Below are positions 15,725 to 24,312 of a stretch of 64,000 nt of DNA, in pieces (the stretch's first letter is position 1; every line of letters starts with the position of its first letter). Origin of the DNA: an uncultured Prevotellaceae bacterium (GTDB taxonomy: Bacteria > Bacteroidota > Bacteroidia > Bacteroidales > Bacteroidaceae); NCBI GenBank assembly GCA_902778535.1, contig CACYYG010000002.1, positions 76,211 to 140,210 on the forward strand. The letters run 5' to 3'. The position numbers and the translations under genes are program-made. The notes beneath the pieces are model-generated. The model worked only from the letters and a program-made list of their open reading frames with translations, was not told the DNA's origin and searched no databases.

Positions 15725-17065
15725 ATGACCGTTGATTTCATATCACTTGGATGCTCGAAGAATCTGGTGGATTCTGAGAAACTGATGGGCCTTTTCGAGG
15801 CGCACGGCTTCCACGTTACCCATGATGATCCTGACCCCAAAGGCGAAATAGCTGTGGTAAACACTTGCGGCTTCATCGCCGATGCCAAGGAGGAGAGCAT
15901 CAACACCATTCTGGAACTGGTGCAGGCCAAGAATGAGGGCAGGCTGAAACGTCTCTACGTGATGGGCTGTCTGTCGGAGCGTTATCTGCATGATCTTGAA
16001 GCCGAGATTCCAGAGGTGGACGGGTGGTATGGAAAGTTCAACTACACAAGATTGTTGCAAGATTTAGCCCCCCTGTCGTCCCCCAAGGGGGACACTAATG
16101 CCCTAATGACTAATGAAGCTCCCTCGGGGGCTGTAGGGGGTGCTTATCGCCACCTCACTACCCCACCCCATTACGCCTACCTGAAAATCAGCGAGGGTTG
16201 CGACCGCCACTGTGCCTACTGCGCTATCCCATTGATGACGGGCCACCACAAGAGCCGTCCGATGGAGGAGATTCTTGACGAAGTGCGCTGGCTGGTGAGT
16301 CGGGGTGTGAAGGAGCTGCAGGTCATCGCACAGGAACTCACTTATTACGGTGTCGATCTCTACGGCGAACAGCGCATTGCAGAGCTGGTGGAACAGATGT
16401 CGGCCATTGAGGGACTTCACTGGATTCGCCTGCACTACGCCTACCCCACACATTTCCCCTGGGATTTGCTGCGCGTGATGCGAGAGCACAAGAATGTTTG
16501 CAAATATCTCGACGTGGCCTTGCAGCACATCAGCGACAACATGCTCACTCGCATGCGCCGACACATCACTCGACAAGAAACCATCGAGTTCATCGAGCGT
16601 CTGCGCCGTGAGGTGCCCGGCATCCACATCAGGACAACGCTGATGGTGGGATTTCCCGGCGAAACCGACGACGACTTCCAGCAGCTGCTCGACTTCACCC
16701 GATGGGCACGCTTCGAGCGAATGGGTGCCTTTGCCTATAGCGAAGAAGACGGAACATACGCCGCCGACAACTATGAGGATGACGTGCCGCAAGAAGTAAA
16801 GGAACAGCGCCTGTCGCGCCTGATGAGACTGCAACAGCGCATCAGTGCCGAAATAGAGGAGGCCAAGGTGGGACAGACATTAGAGGTCATCATCGACCGC
16901 CAAGAGGGCGACTATTACATTGGTCGCACCGAGTTTTGCTCACCTGAGGTCGACCCTGAGGTGCTCATACGTTCCAACGGGCAGGATGTGAAGGAAGGAG
17001 AAATCTATCAAGTAAGAATAACAGACTCTGAAGAGTTCGACCTCTACGGAGAAATCATATCGTAA
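15725..17065 (+). CDS. rimO: ribosomal protein S12 methylthiotransferase, with a repeat-derived insert
   Basis: A 446-residue radical-SAM enzyme that adds a methylthio group to an aspartate of ribosomal protein S12. The N-terminal MTTase domain has C10 in SLGCSKN plus NTCGF and GCLSE; the radical-SAM cluster is C159-x3-C163-x2-C166 (CDRHCAYC); a TRAM domain ends the protein. I start at 15725, one base after the ftsY stop, since the protein opens with the conserved TVDFISLGCSKN. Residues 115-140 are encoded by two inverted copies of a GC-rich palindrome and lie in the linker just before the radical-SAM domain, where family members usually have a shorter segment. The frame is intact, so the enzyme is probably active. 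Confidence 0.94.
   Translation: MTVDFISLGCSKNLVDSEKLMGLFEAHGFHVTHDDPDPKGEIAVVNTCGFIADAKEESINTILELVQAKNEGRLKRLYVMGCLSERYLHDLEAEIPEVDGWYGKFNYTRLLQDLAPLSSPKGDTNALMTNEAPSGAVGGAYRHLTTPPHYAYLKISEGCDRHCAYCAIPLMTGHHKSRPMEEILDEVRWLVSRGVKELQVIAQELTYYGVDLYGEQRIAELVEQMSAIEGLHWIRLHYAYPTHFPWDLLRVMREHKNVCKYLDVALQHISDNMLTRMRRHITRQETIEFIERLRREVPGIHIRTTLMVGFPGETDDDFQQLLDFTRWARFERMGAFAYSEEDGTYAADNYEDDVPQEVKEQRLSRLMRLQQRISAEIEEAKVGQTLEVIIDRQEGDYYIGRTEFCSPEVDPEVLIRSNGQDVKEGEIYQVRITDSEEFDLYGEIIS
16067..16144 (+). repeat. in-frame REPIN-like insert in rimO
   Basis: Unit 1 (16067-16094) contains CCCCCCTGTCGTCCCCCAAG and encodes APLSSPKGD. Unit 2 (16115-16144), inverted, encodes EAPSGAVGGA. The 20-base spacer is made of ctaatg-type pieces. 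The span is 78 bases, exactly 26 codons, with no stop. Confidence 0.8.
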
Positions 17066-17069
17066 CAAT

Positions 17070-17363
17070 ATGAATAACAAGGAGTTTATTAACGAATTGG
17101 CACGACACAACGAGATGAAGGCTACTGATGCTCAGAGGTGGATGAACACCCTGCTAAACTCGATGGGCGACCATTTTCAAGAAGGCGATGCTGTACAATT
17201 GCCCAACTTCGGAGTGTTCGAAGTGAAGAAGAAACTGGAACGCATCATCATCAATCCTTCTACAGGACAGCGTATGCTGGTGCCGCCCAAGCTCACTCTC
17301 GCATTTAAGCCCACCCCGCAAACGAAGGAAAAGATAAAGAAAGGAGGTGACAGCAATGGCTAA
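17070..17363 (+). CDS. HU-family DNA-binding protein
   Basis: A 97-residue HU/IHF-type nucleoid protein: helical dimerisation region (about 1-45), then the beta-arm region (FGVFEVKKKLERIIINPSTGQ) with the proline-tipped DNA-bending arm. HU proteins bend and compact DNA as dimers. It starts 5 bases after rimO. Its 3' end overlaps the next gene by 8 bases, and its last codons contain a strong Shine-Dalgarno sequence for that gene. The two HU-like genes in tandem could form a heterodimer. Confidence 0.9.
   Translation: MNNKEFINELARHNEMKATDAQRWMNTLLNSMGDHFQEGDAVQLPNFGVFEVKKKLERIIINPSTGQRMLVPPKLTLAFKPTPQTKEKIKKGGDSNG
17343..17347 (+). promoter_or_regulatory. unusually strong Shine-Dalgarno site
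   Basis: The sequence AAAGGAGGTGA around 17340-17350 is a full match to the anti-Shine-Dalgarno end of 16S rRNA, 8 bases before the ATG at 17356. Bacteroidota genes seldom use such sites, so this may drive coupled translation, or be a by-product of the codons for KGGD. Confidence 0.5.
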
Positions 17364-18507
17364 GATTTTTCTGAGTGAACTGTCGGCAGTGCTGGTAGAG
17401 AAGCATGGCATAGACCGTCGCACGGCTCAGCGCTTCGTCACTTCTGTAGTGAGTGTGGTGCAGAGAGGCCTTGAGGCCGACCGCATAGTGAAAATCAAGG
17501 GCTTGGGAACGTTTAAGATTATCGACGTGGAGGCTCGTGAAAGCGTCAACGTAAACACAGGTGAACGTCTCGTCATTGACAGCCACTCGAAGCTGACCTT
17601 TCTGCCCGACAACACGATGAAGGAACTGGTGAACAGACCTTTCTCGCAGTTCGAGACAGTCGTCCTGAACGATGGTGTCAATTTTGATGAGCCAGAAGAA
17701 GATACTCCTATTGATATTGAGGAAGGTAGCACAGAAGCCGTTGAAACAGAGGAAGAAGAGACTATCGCTCCTGTCGTTGAAAAGGAAGAAGAAGCTATCG
17801 TTCCTGTTGTTGAAAAGGAAGAGATAAAGGAAGAAAAACCTTCTCATGTCGAGACAATCCAGACAGTCGTTGACATGCCAGAAAATGCTGATGTTGAAAC
17901 AGAAAAAAAGGAGGATGTCCTTCCTGTAGGCCGGAAGACAGCTGAAGAGGTAGAGGATGATCCCAATACAGAGCAAATGGAAACCAAAGAGAAAAGGTAT
18001 GGTTGGAGACATCTAGCCGCCACGGTCTTGACAGCCCTGCTGGTTGGCGGAGGTGCCGGATACTTGTTAGGTTATAAACTTGGTAATTCCACTTCTGCCC
18101 CGTCAGAGAATGTAACACCGCAAGTGGAACAAACGGTTCCTCAGAATGAACAGCCTCAGGTAGCAGAGGGACAAACCACAACAGCAGAGACGGAGACTGA
18201 GCCGCAGGAGGTGGAAGACGACACAACGCCCATCTGGGAGAAATACAACGATATGGATCCACGTACCAGCAGCGGCTACTATTACATTACAGGACTCGAC
18301 CGCACGGAGACGGCAAAGGCTGGCGACAACAGCGCACGACTCGCTCGCCGTTATTTTGGAGCTGCCGAGCTGGCCTGCTACATCGAGGTGTTCAATGGCA
18401 TCGACGGCAGGACGGTATTGGAAGAAGGTACTGAGGTTAAGATTCCTAAAATAGAACCCAAAAAGAACGTTAGGAAAAGATTACAACAACAAAATAATCA
18501 ACAATAA
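17356..18507 (+). CDS. HU-like domain, membrane segment and LysM-like domain protein
   Basis: A 383-residue protein. Residues 1-100 are an HU-like fold (KIFLSELSAVLVEKHGIDRR; IKGLGTFKI). A very acidic linker with duplicated VVEKEE motifs covers about 110-210. One membrane helix lies at about 220-242. A second Q/E/T-rich linker leads to a LysM-like domain at about 308-372 (GLDRTETAKAGDNSARLARR; EGTEVKIPKI), which should face the periplasm and bind peptidoglycan. The start is the ATG at 17356, 8 bases past a strong SD site. It repeats the layout of the HU/SPOR protein at 7455. Confidence 0.85.
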   Translation: MAKIFLSELSAVLVEKHGIDRRTAQRFVTSVVSVVQRGLEADRIVKIKGLGTFKIIDVEARESVNVNTGERLVIDSHSKLTFLPDNTMKELVNRPFSQFETVVLNDGVNFDEPEEDTPIDIEEGSTEAVETEEEETIAPVVEKEEEAIVPVVEKEEIKEEKPSHVETIQTVVDMPENADVETEKKEDVLPVGRKTAEEVEDDPNTEQMETKEKRYGWRHLAATVLTALLVGGGAGYLLGYKLGNSTSAPSENVTPQVEQTVPQNEQPQVAEGQTTTAETETEPQEVEDDTTPIWEKYNDMDPRTSSGYYYITGLDRTETAKAGDNSARLARRYFGAAELACYIEVFNGIDGRTVLEEGTEVKIPKIEPKKNVRKRLQQQNNQQ

Positions 18508-18516
18508 AAAACTATC

Positions 18517-19515
18517 ATGGCAGAGAATATAGACATTCGCGAACTGAACATCAGAATAGAACAACAGAGTCAGTTCGTCACCAATCTCACCACAGGCATG
18601 GACCGCATCATTGTGGGTCAGAAGCACTTAGTGGAATCACTTCTCATAGGACTGTTGAGCGACGGCAACATTCTTCTTGAAGGTGTGCCTGGCTTGGCTA
18701 AGACGCTAGCCATCAACACACTGGCCAAGCTCATCGACGCCAGCTTCAGTCGCATACAGTTCACACCCGACCTGCTGCCTGCTGACGTGACGGGCACAAT
18801 GATCTACTCGCAGAAAGACGAGAAGTTCCTGGCTAAGAAAGGCCCCGTGTTTGCTAATTTCGTGCTGGCCGACGAAATCAACCGTGCCCCAGCCAAGGTG
18901 CAGAGCGCGCTGCTGGAGGCCATGCAGGAGAAGCAGGTGACCATCGGCAGTGAGACCTTCAACCTGCCCAGTCCCTTCCTCGTGATGGCTACACAGAATC
19001 CTATTGAGCAGGAAGGCACCTATCCGTTGCCAGAGGCCCAGATGGACCGCTTCATGCTGAAGGTGGTCATTGGTTATCCCACACTGGAGGAGGAGAAGAA
19101 AATCATCCGTTCAAATATCAGCGCTGAGGGACTGCCCGAGGTGAAGCCCGTCACAACAGTCGACGAGATACTGCGTGCACGTAAGGTGGTGAGCGACGTC
19201 TATATTGACGAGAAGATTGAACAGTATGTTGCCGACATCGTCTTTGCCACCCGCTATCCCGACCGCTACGGTCTGAAGGAGCTGAAGGAAATGATTTCTT
19301 TCGGCGGCTCGCCACGTGCCAGCATCAATCTGGCCAAGGCTGCCCGTACTTATGCCTTCATCAAGCGACGTGGCTACGTGGTGCCCGAAGATGTACGTGC
19401 CATTGCTCACGACGTGTTGCGTCATCGCATTGGCCTGACCTATGAGGCAGAGGCCAGTAATATCAGCAGCGAAGAAATCATCTCAAAGATAATAAACAAA
19501 GTTGAAGTTCCCTGA
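18517..19515 (+). CDS. MoxR-family AAA+ ATPase
   Basis: A 332-residue MoxR-type ATPase. Walker A is GVPGLAKT at residues 56-63, Walker B is LADE with D119-E120, and sensor and arginine-finger regions follow. MoxR proteins act as chaperones that load metal ions or remodel partner proteins holding von Willebrand A domains. It starts 9 bases after the HU/LysM gene and its stop overlaps the start of the DUF58 gene, so it belongs to the Bat operon. Confidence 0.93.
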   Translation: MAENIDIRELNIRIEQQSQFVTNLTTGMDRIIVGQKHLVESLLIGLLSDGNILLEGVPGLAKTLAINTLAKLIDASFSRIQFTPDLLPADVTGTMIYSQKDEKFLAKKGPVFANFVLADEINRAPAKVQSALLEAMQEKQVTIGSETFNLPSPFLVMATQNPIEQEGTYPLPEAQMDRFMLKVVIGYPTLEEEKKIIRSNISAEGLPEVKPVTTVDEILRARKVVSDVYIDEKIEQYVADIVFATRYPDRYGLKELKEMISFGGSPRASINLAKAARTYAFIKRRGYVVPEDVRAIAHDVLRHRIGLTYEAEASNISSEEIISKIINKVEVP

Positions 19516-20393
19516 TGGAAACATCGGAAATTCTTAAAAAGGTTCGGAAGATTGAGATCAAGGCTCGTGGCTTGAGCTCGAACATCTTTGCAGGCCAGTA
19601 TCACACGGCTTTCAAGGGTCGTGGCATGGCCTTCAGCGAGGTGCGCGAGTATCAGTATGGCGACGATGTGCGCGATATTGACTGGAATGTCACCGCCCGT
19701 TTCAACCGTCCCTACGTGAAGGTTTTTGAGGAGGAACGCGAGCTGACAGTGATGCTATTGATTGATGTCAGCGGTTCGCTCGACTTCGGCACTCGCGTGC
19801 AGATGAAACGCGACATGGCTGTTGAGATAGCTGCCACGCTGGCTTTCTCGGCCATCCAAAACAATGACAAGATAGGCGTAGTGTTCTTCTCCGACAAGAT
19901 TGAGAAATATATACCGCCGAAGAAAGGCCGCAAGCACATCTTGTACATCATCCGCGAGATGCTAGACTTCCACCCTGAAAGCCGCAAGACCGACGTGGCG
20001 ATGGCATTGGAATTTCTTACCAGTGTGGCCAAACGACGCTGCACGGCCTTCATGCTCAGCGACTTCTATGTGCGCCAGAGCTTTATGCAGCAGCTCACCA
20101 TCGCCAACCGCAAGCACGACGTAGTAGCCATCCAGGTGTATGACCGTCGCGCTACAGAACTGCCGAAGGTTGGCCTAATGAAAGTGGTGGATGCCGAGAC
20201 GGGTTATGAGCAATATGTCGATACCAGCAGCCGCTCAGTGCGTGAAGCCTACAAGAATTATTGGGTGAACCGCCAGCACGATCTGACCGACACCTTTGCC
20301 AAGAGCGGTGTGGACACTGTCAGCATCGCCACCGACGATGACTATGTGAAGCAATTACTCCTGCTTTTTAACCGACGTGGTTCCAGAATATGA
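19515..20393 (+). CDS. DUF58 domain protein of the Bat operon
   Basis: A 292-residue cytoplasmic protein with the DUF58 signature (EVREYQYGDDVRDIDWNVTAR) and a von Willebrand A-like fold in which LLIDVSGSLDFG provides a metal-site DxSxS motif. DUF58 proteins nearly always sit next to a MoxR ATPase and are thought to be its partner. The start overlaps the moxR stop by one base, and the end overlaps the next gene by 4 bases, showing tight coupling. Confidence 0.92.
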   Translation: METSEILKKVRKIEIKARGLSSNIFAGQYHTAFKGRGMAFSEVREYQYGDDVRDIDWNVTARFNRPYVKVFEEERELTVMLLIDVSGSLDFGTRVQMKRDMAVEIAATLAFSAIQNNDKIGVVFFSDKIEKYIPPKKGRKHILYIIREMLDFHPESRKTDVAMALEFLTSVAKRRCTAFMLSDFYVRQSFMQQLTIANRKHDVVAIQVYDRRATELPKVGLMKVVDAETGYEQYVDTSSRSVREAYKNYWVNRQHDLTDTFAKSGVDTVSIATDDDYVKQLLLLFNRRGSRI

Positions 20394-21463
20394 GATACAT
20401 TATCAATTTTTTCCTGGCTTTCATTCTGTTGCCTATCTGTAAAGTTCAGGCACAGAGCGTGGAGTCGTCTATCAGCTCAATGGAGATGCCGGTGGGCGAG
20501 CAGGTAGAGCTCACTGTTACCGCTCATGCACAGGATACCGCCAAGGTGGAGTTTCCCCACCAGCTACTGCTGCCAGCCAATATGGAGGTGCTGCAGGCCA
20601 ATGAGGAACCAGCCATTGATGAAGGCAACGGAATGAAGCGATACAGATGCAGCTATGTGCTGACCTGCTTTGAGGACACACTCTATCCGATACCCCCTGT
20701 AACGGTGAAAATTAGCGGCAAGGAGTACAACACACGCCAGCTGGCCCTGCAGGTATTCACCGTCGACGTGGACACCACCAACTATGAGAAGTATTACGGT
20801 CCGAAGGACGTACAGTCGTTCCCCATGAGCTGGACCGATGACGAGTGGAGCAAACTCTTCTGGATGGCCTGGGGTGTTGTGGCGCTGCTACTGTTACTCA
20901 TCTTTCTTATTGTCAGACTACGCAGCAACAAGCCTATCATTGCCCGCATACGCATCATCAAGCGCGTGCCGCCGCATAAGAAGGCCATGAAGGCCATCGA
21001 GGAAATCAAAGCCGACAACGTAGTGCGTGCCGAGGATCCAAAGGAATACTACACCCGCCTCACCGACACCCTGAGACAGTATATCAACGAGCGCTACGGA
21101 TTCAACGCGATGGAGATGACCAGTAGCGAAATCATCGAACGTCTGACCAATAGCGACGACCCGAAGATGCTGGACGAACTGCGCCAGCTCTTCACCACAG
21201 CCGACCTGGTTAAGTTCGCAAAGTGGTCGACACTTGTCAATGAAAACGACGCTAACCTTGTCAATGCCATCGACTTCATCAATCAGACGAAACAGGAGAA
21301 CGTACCTACCGAGGAAGTGGTGAAGCCCGAACTGACGGAAGAGCAGCAGCAGTCACGCAAGATGCGCAAGGTGCTCATCGCTGTCATCGCCTTGCTCTCG
21401 CTACTCACTGTTGCCATGTTGGCCTACATCGGATGGTTTATCTATGACTTGCTATTGTATTAG
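20390..21463 (+). CDS. BatD-like membrane protein with N-terminal export signal
   Basis: A 357-residue protein with a signal peptide (about 1-21), a beta-rich periplasmic domain (about 22-140), a membrane helix at about 162-182, a cytoplasmic domain with a conserved helical part (PKEYYTRLTDTLRQYINERYG) and a second membrane helix near 322-350. It sits at the place where Bacteroidales Bat operons have an uncharacterised BatD-related gene between DUF58 and batA. Role unknown; it may help assemble the BatA/BatB complex. Confidence 0.75.
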   Translation: MRYIINFFLAFILLPICKVQAQSVESSISSMEMPVGEQVELTVTAHAQDTAKVEFPHQLLLPANMEVLQANEEPAIDEGNGMKRYRCSYVLTCFEDTLYPIPPVTVKISGKEYNTRQLALQVFTVDVDTTNYEKYYGPKDVQSFPMSWTDDEWSKLFWMAWGVVALLLLLIFLIVRLRSNKPIIARIRIIKRVPPHKKAMKAIEEIKADNVVRAEDPKEYYTRLTDTLRQYINERYGFNAMEMTSSEIIERLTNSDDPKMLDELRQLFTTADLVKFAKWSTLVNENDANLVNAIDFINQTKQENVPTEEVVKPELTEEQQQSRKMRKVLIAVIALLSLLTVAMLAYIGWFIYDLLLY

Positions 21464-21469
21464 AGACTC

Positions 21470-22501
21470 ATGGACATAGAATTTGCAAATAAAGAATATC
21501 TGTTCCTGCTACTGCTCATCATACCGTATATACTATGGTATGTGATGTTCCGCAAGAAGACAGAACCGACCATCCGCATGGCCGACACTTTCTCCTTGCA
21601 GCATGCTCAGCGTAGCTGGCGTGTGAGGCTGATGCCCATACAGGCGTTGCTCCGTGTGCTGGCCTTCACATTCCTTGTGCTGGCTATGGCTCGTCCGCAG
21701 ACGCACAATGAATGGGAAGAAAAGACTATCGAGGGCATCGACATCATGCTGGCCATGGATGTGTCCACTTCAATGCTCATCGATGACATGCGCTACGATA
21801 GCGGCATGGGCATCAGGCGACTCACACGCATCCAGGCAGCCCTGAACGTGGCATCTGAATTTATTTCTGACCGTTCCAACGACAACATCGGCTTGACACT
21901 CTTTGCAGGCGAGGCCTTCACACAGTGTCCGCTCACCATCGACCATAGTACATTGCTGTCGCTGCTGCAACATGCACCCGACTATATGGGTACAGGCATC
22001 ATCATCGACAAGACTGCCATCGGCATGGGACTCTCAGTGGCCGTCAGCCATTTGGACAAATCGAAGGCCAAAAGCCGCATCATCATCCTACTTACCGACG
22101 GCAGCAACAATTATGGTGAGATTCAACCACTCATGGCGGCCGAGATTGCCCGCTCGAAGGGCATCCGTGTCTACACCATCGGCGTAGGAAGCACCGACGC
22201 CACTTCTGCCCACCAACTATCGATTGGCGGCACCATGCAGCAGCTCGTTCTGCCTAACGACCTCGACGAGGAAACGCTTCGCAAAATTGCCAACGCAACC
22301 AACGGCAAATACTATCGGGCCACCAATGCCAGTGAGCTGAGCCAGATTTACAGCGACATCGACCGCTTAGAGAAAACCAAGCTCGAGGTACAGCAATATA
22401 GCAAGGTGCACGACGTTTATCAGCAATTCATCATCGTGGCAATCATCGCCCTGCTGCTGGAAATACTGTTACGAATAACTGTGTTTAGGAGAATACCGTA
22501 A
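21470..22501 (+). CDS. batA: BatA, von Willebrand A membrane protein
   Basis: A 343-residue protein: two N-terminal membrane helices (about 10-27 and 58-75), a von Willebrand A domain with the metal-binding motif D97-V-S-T-S101, and a C-terminal membrane helix at about 318-338. Bat proteins were named for aerotolerance in Bacteroides fragilis, but their molecular role is still uncertain. It begins 6 bases after the BatD-like gene, and its stop overlaps the batB start. Confidence 0.92.
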   Translation: MDIEFANKEYLFLLLLIIPYILWYVMFRKKTEPTIRMADTFSLQHAQRSWRVRLMPIQALLRVLAFTFLVLAMARPQTHNEWEEKTIEGIDIMLAMDVSTSMLIDDMRYDSGMGIRRLTRIQAALNVASEFISDRSNDNIGLTLFAGEAFTQCPLTIDHSTLLSLLQHAPDYMGTGIIIDKTAIGMGLSVAVSHLDKSKAKSRIIILLTDGSNNYGEIQPLMAAEIARSKGIRVYTIGVGSTDATSAHQLSIGGTMQQLVLPNDLDEETLRKIANATNGKYYRATNASELSQIYSDIDRLEKTKLEVQQYSKVHDVYQQFIIVAIIALLLEILLRITVFRRIP

Positions 22502-23535
22502 TGTTCAGATTTGAAGATCCCAAATATCTGTATCTGCTGGTGATAGTTATAGTGTTGGCTGTCATCCGCTTCCTTACTTACCGCAACCAGAAACGGCGGC
22601 TTCGCAAGTTTGGAGACCCCGAACTGGTGGAACAGCTGATGCCATTGGTATCACGCTGGCGTCCTGGCGTGAAGTTTTGGCTGCTTGAGGGTGCGTTGGC
22701 ACTGCTCATCGTCATGCTGGCACGGCCGCAGTTCGGCAAGGCCATCAGTCAGCAGACAAAGGCCGGCATTGAGACAATTATCGCCATTGACGTTAGTAAC
22801 TCCATGATGGCTGTTGACAAAGCCACTGATGGCAATCTCAGCCGTATGGATCGCGCAAAGATGATTGTGGGAAAACTCATCGACCAGTTCAACAACGACC
22901 GCGTGGGCCTCGTCGCCTTTGCCGGCGATGCTTTCATCCAACTCCCCATCACCAGCGATTTCGTCTCGGCAAAGATGTTCCTCAACAACTTTTCACCAGC
23001 ATTAATTGTCAATCAAGGTACAGACTTGGCCAAGGCCATCCGTACCGCCAGTTTCTGCTTCACACAGCGCGAGCATGTGGGAAAGGCCATCATCCTCATT
23101 ACTGACGGTGAGGACCATGAAGGCGAAGCCATTGATGCCGCCAAGGAAGCCCGCGAAGCAGGACGCAACATCTATGTATTAGGCATCGGCTCGCCCAAGG
23201 GCTCGCTGGTTCCCAATCCTGACCCGCGACAGGGCGGCTACATGATTGACAACACAGGTCAGCAAGTGATGTCACGCTTGAACGAGGAAATATGTCGTGA
23301 AATAGCTCAGGCTGGTGGTGGAGCCTATATCCATGTGGAAAATAACGCTACAGCACAAAAGCAACTGCAAGAAGCACTTGACAAACTGGAGAAGGCCGAA
23401 TCAACAGTCTACAGCGACTTTGACGAGCAGTTCCAGGCCGTCGGTCTGCTGGCGCTACTGCTCCTCATTATTGAGATATGCATTCTTGACCGTCGCAATC
23501 CTACACTGAAGAAACTAAAACTGTTCAAAAGATGA
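22501..23535 (+). CDS. batB: BatB, von Willebrand A membrane protein
   Basis: A 344-residue paralogue of BatA with the same plan: N-terminal membrane helices, a von Willebrand A domain with D97-V-S-N-S101, and a C-terminal helix at about 312-332. It differs in having a fuller metal site (DGNLSRMDRAK; ITDGEDHEGEA). It overlaps batA by one base and batC by four. Confidence 0.92.
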   Translation: MFRFEDPKYLYLLVIVIVLAVIRFLTYRNQKRRLRKFGDPELVEQLMPLVSRWRPGVKFWLLEGALALLIVMLARPQFGKAISQQTKAGIETIIAIDVSNSMMAVDKATDGNLSRMDRAKMIVGKLIDQFNNDRVGLVAFAGDAFIQLPITSDFVSAKMFLNNFSPALIVNQGTDLAKAIRTASFCFTQREHVGKAIILITDGEDHEGEAIDAAKEAREAGRNIYVLGIGSPKGSLVPNPDPRQGGYMIDNTGQQVMSRLNEEICREIAQAGGGAYIHVENNATAQKQLQEALDKLEKAESTVYSDFDEQFQAVGLLALLLLIIEICILDRRNPTLKKLKLFKR

Positions 23536-24302
23536 GACTCAGATATATCGCATTATGCATTATGGCACTCTGTGCTTATAGCATGGCTTCAGCACAGAGT
23601 GTGAAAGACATGCGCCGCTATGTGAAGCGAGGCAATCGCATGATACATGCCGGTGAACGAGGCAATGCGATGGGACAATACAAGAAAGCCTACAAGATAG
23701 ACAGTCTGAACCCCACTGTTAACTACAACCTCGGCACGTCGATGTTTGATGCAGAATGGAAGGTAATGAAGCCTGATTCACTGCGTGATTCAGTGATGGC
23801 CAAGGTTTTCCTGCGTGCCGGCGACCCTGTCAACGAGCCAAATGTCTTGCGACGTGCAATGGCCTATCACAACCTTGGTGTAATGTATCAGGCAAAAGCC
23901 AATCAGAGCAGCGGACAGGATAAAACCGATGCCCTGATGCAAGCTATCGAAGCCTACAAGCAGGCACTGCGCAACAATCCACACGACGACGAGACACGCT
24001 ACAACCTGGTACTCTGTCAGCGCCAATTGCCCAAGGGAGGAGGTAATAGCAACAATAACGACCAGCAACAACAAGACGACAAAAACAATCAGCAACAACA
24101 GCAACCCGATTCCCTCCAACAGCCGCCGCAACAGCCGCAACAGCAGCGACAGCAGCAACAACAGCAGCAGAATGACCAGACAAAGCAGGAAATGTTGGAT
24201 CAGTTGCTGAACATTGCTGAGCAGAACGAAAAGAGAACTAAGGAGAACATAGACCAGTATAAGCAGGAAGGCCAGCGACGTACCAACCAGAAGAACTGGT
24301 AA
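23532..24302 (+). CDS. batC: BatC, TPR protein with glutamine-rich tail
   Basis: A 256-residue protein with a signal peptide (about 1-21), TPR repeats (about 28-165, for example NYNLGTSMF and AYKQALRNNPHDDETRYNL) and then a tail very rich in Q, N and P (about 170-222). TPRs mediate protein contacts; BatC is thought to sit in the periplasm with BatA and BatB. The Q run is encoded by CAA/CAG codons and could vary in length by slippage. Confidence 0.88.
   Translation: MRLRYIALCIMALCAYSMASAQSVKDMRRYVKRGNRMIHAGERGNAMGQYKKAYKIDSLNPTVNYNLGTSMFDAEWKVMKPDSLRDSVMAKVFLRAGDPVNEPNVLRRAMAYHNLGVMYQAKANQSSGQDKTDALMQAIEAYKQALRNNPHDDETRYNLVLCQRQLPKGGGNSNNNDQQQQDDKNNQQQQQPDSLQQPPQQPQQQRQQQQQQQNDQTKQEMLDQLLNIAEQNEKRTKENIDQYKQEGQRRTNQKNW
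24046..24176 (+). repeat. CAA/CAG-rich coding repeat in batC
   Basis: About 130 bases of mixed CAA, CAG, AAC and CCG codons giving a poly-Q/N/P region. It is imperfect, so slippage would be limited, yet it is a likely spot for length change between strains. Confidence 0.7.
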
Positions 24303-24312
24303 AAAGCACGAA

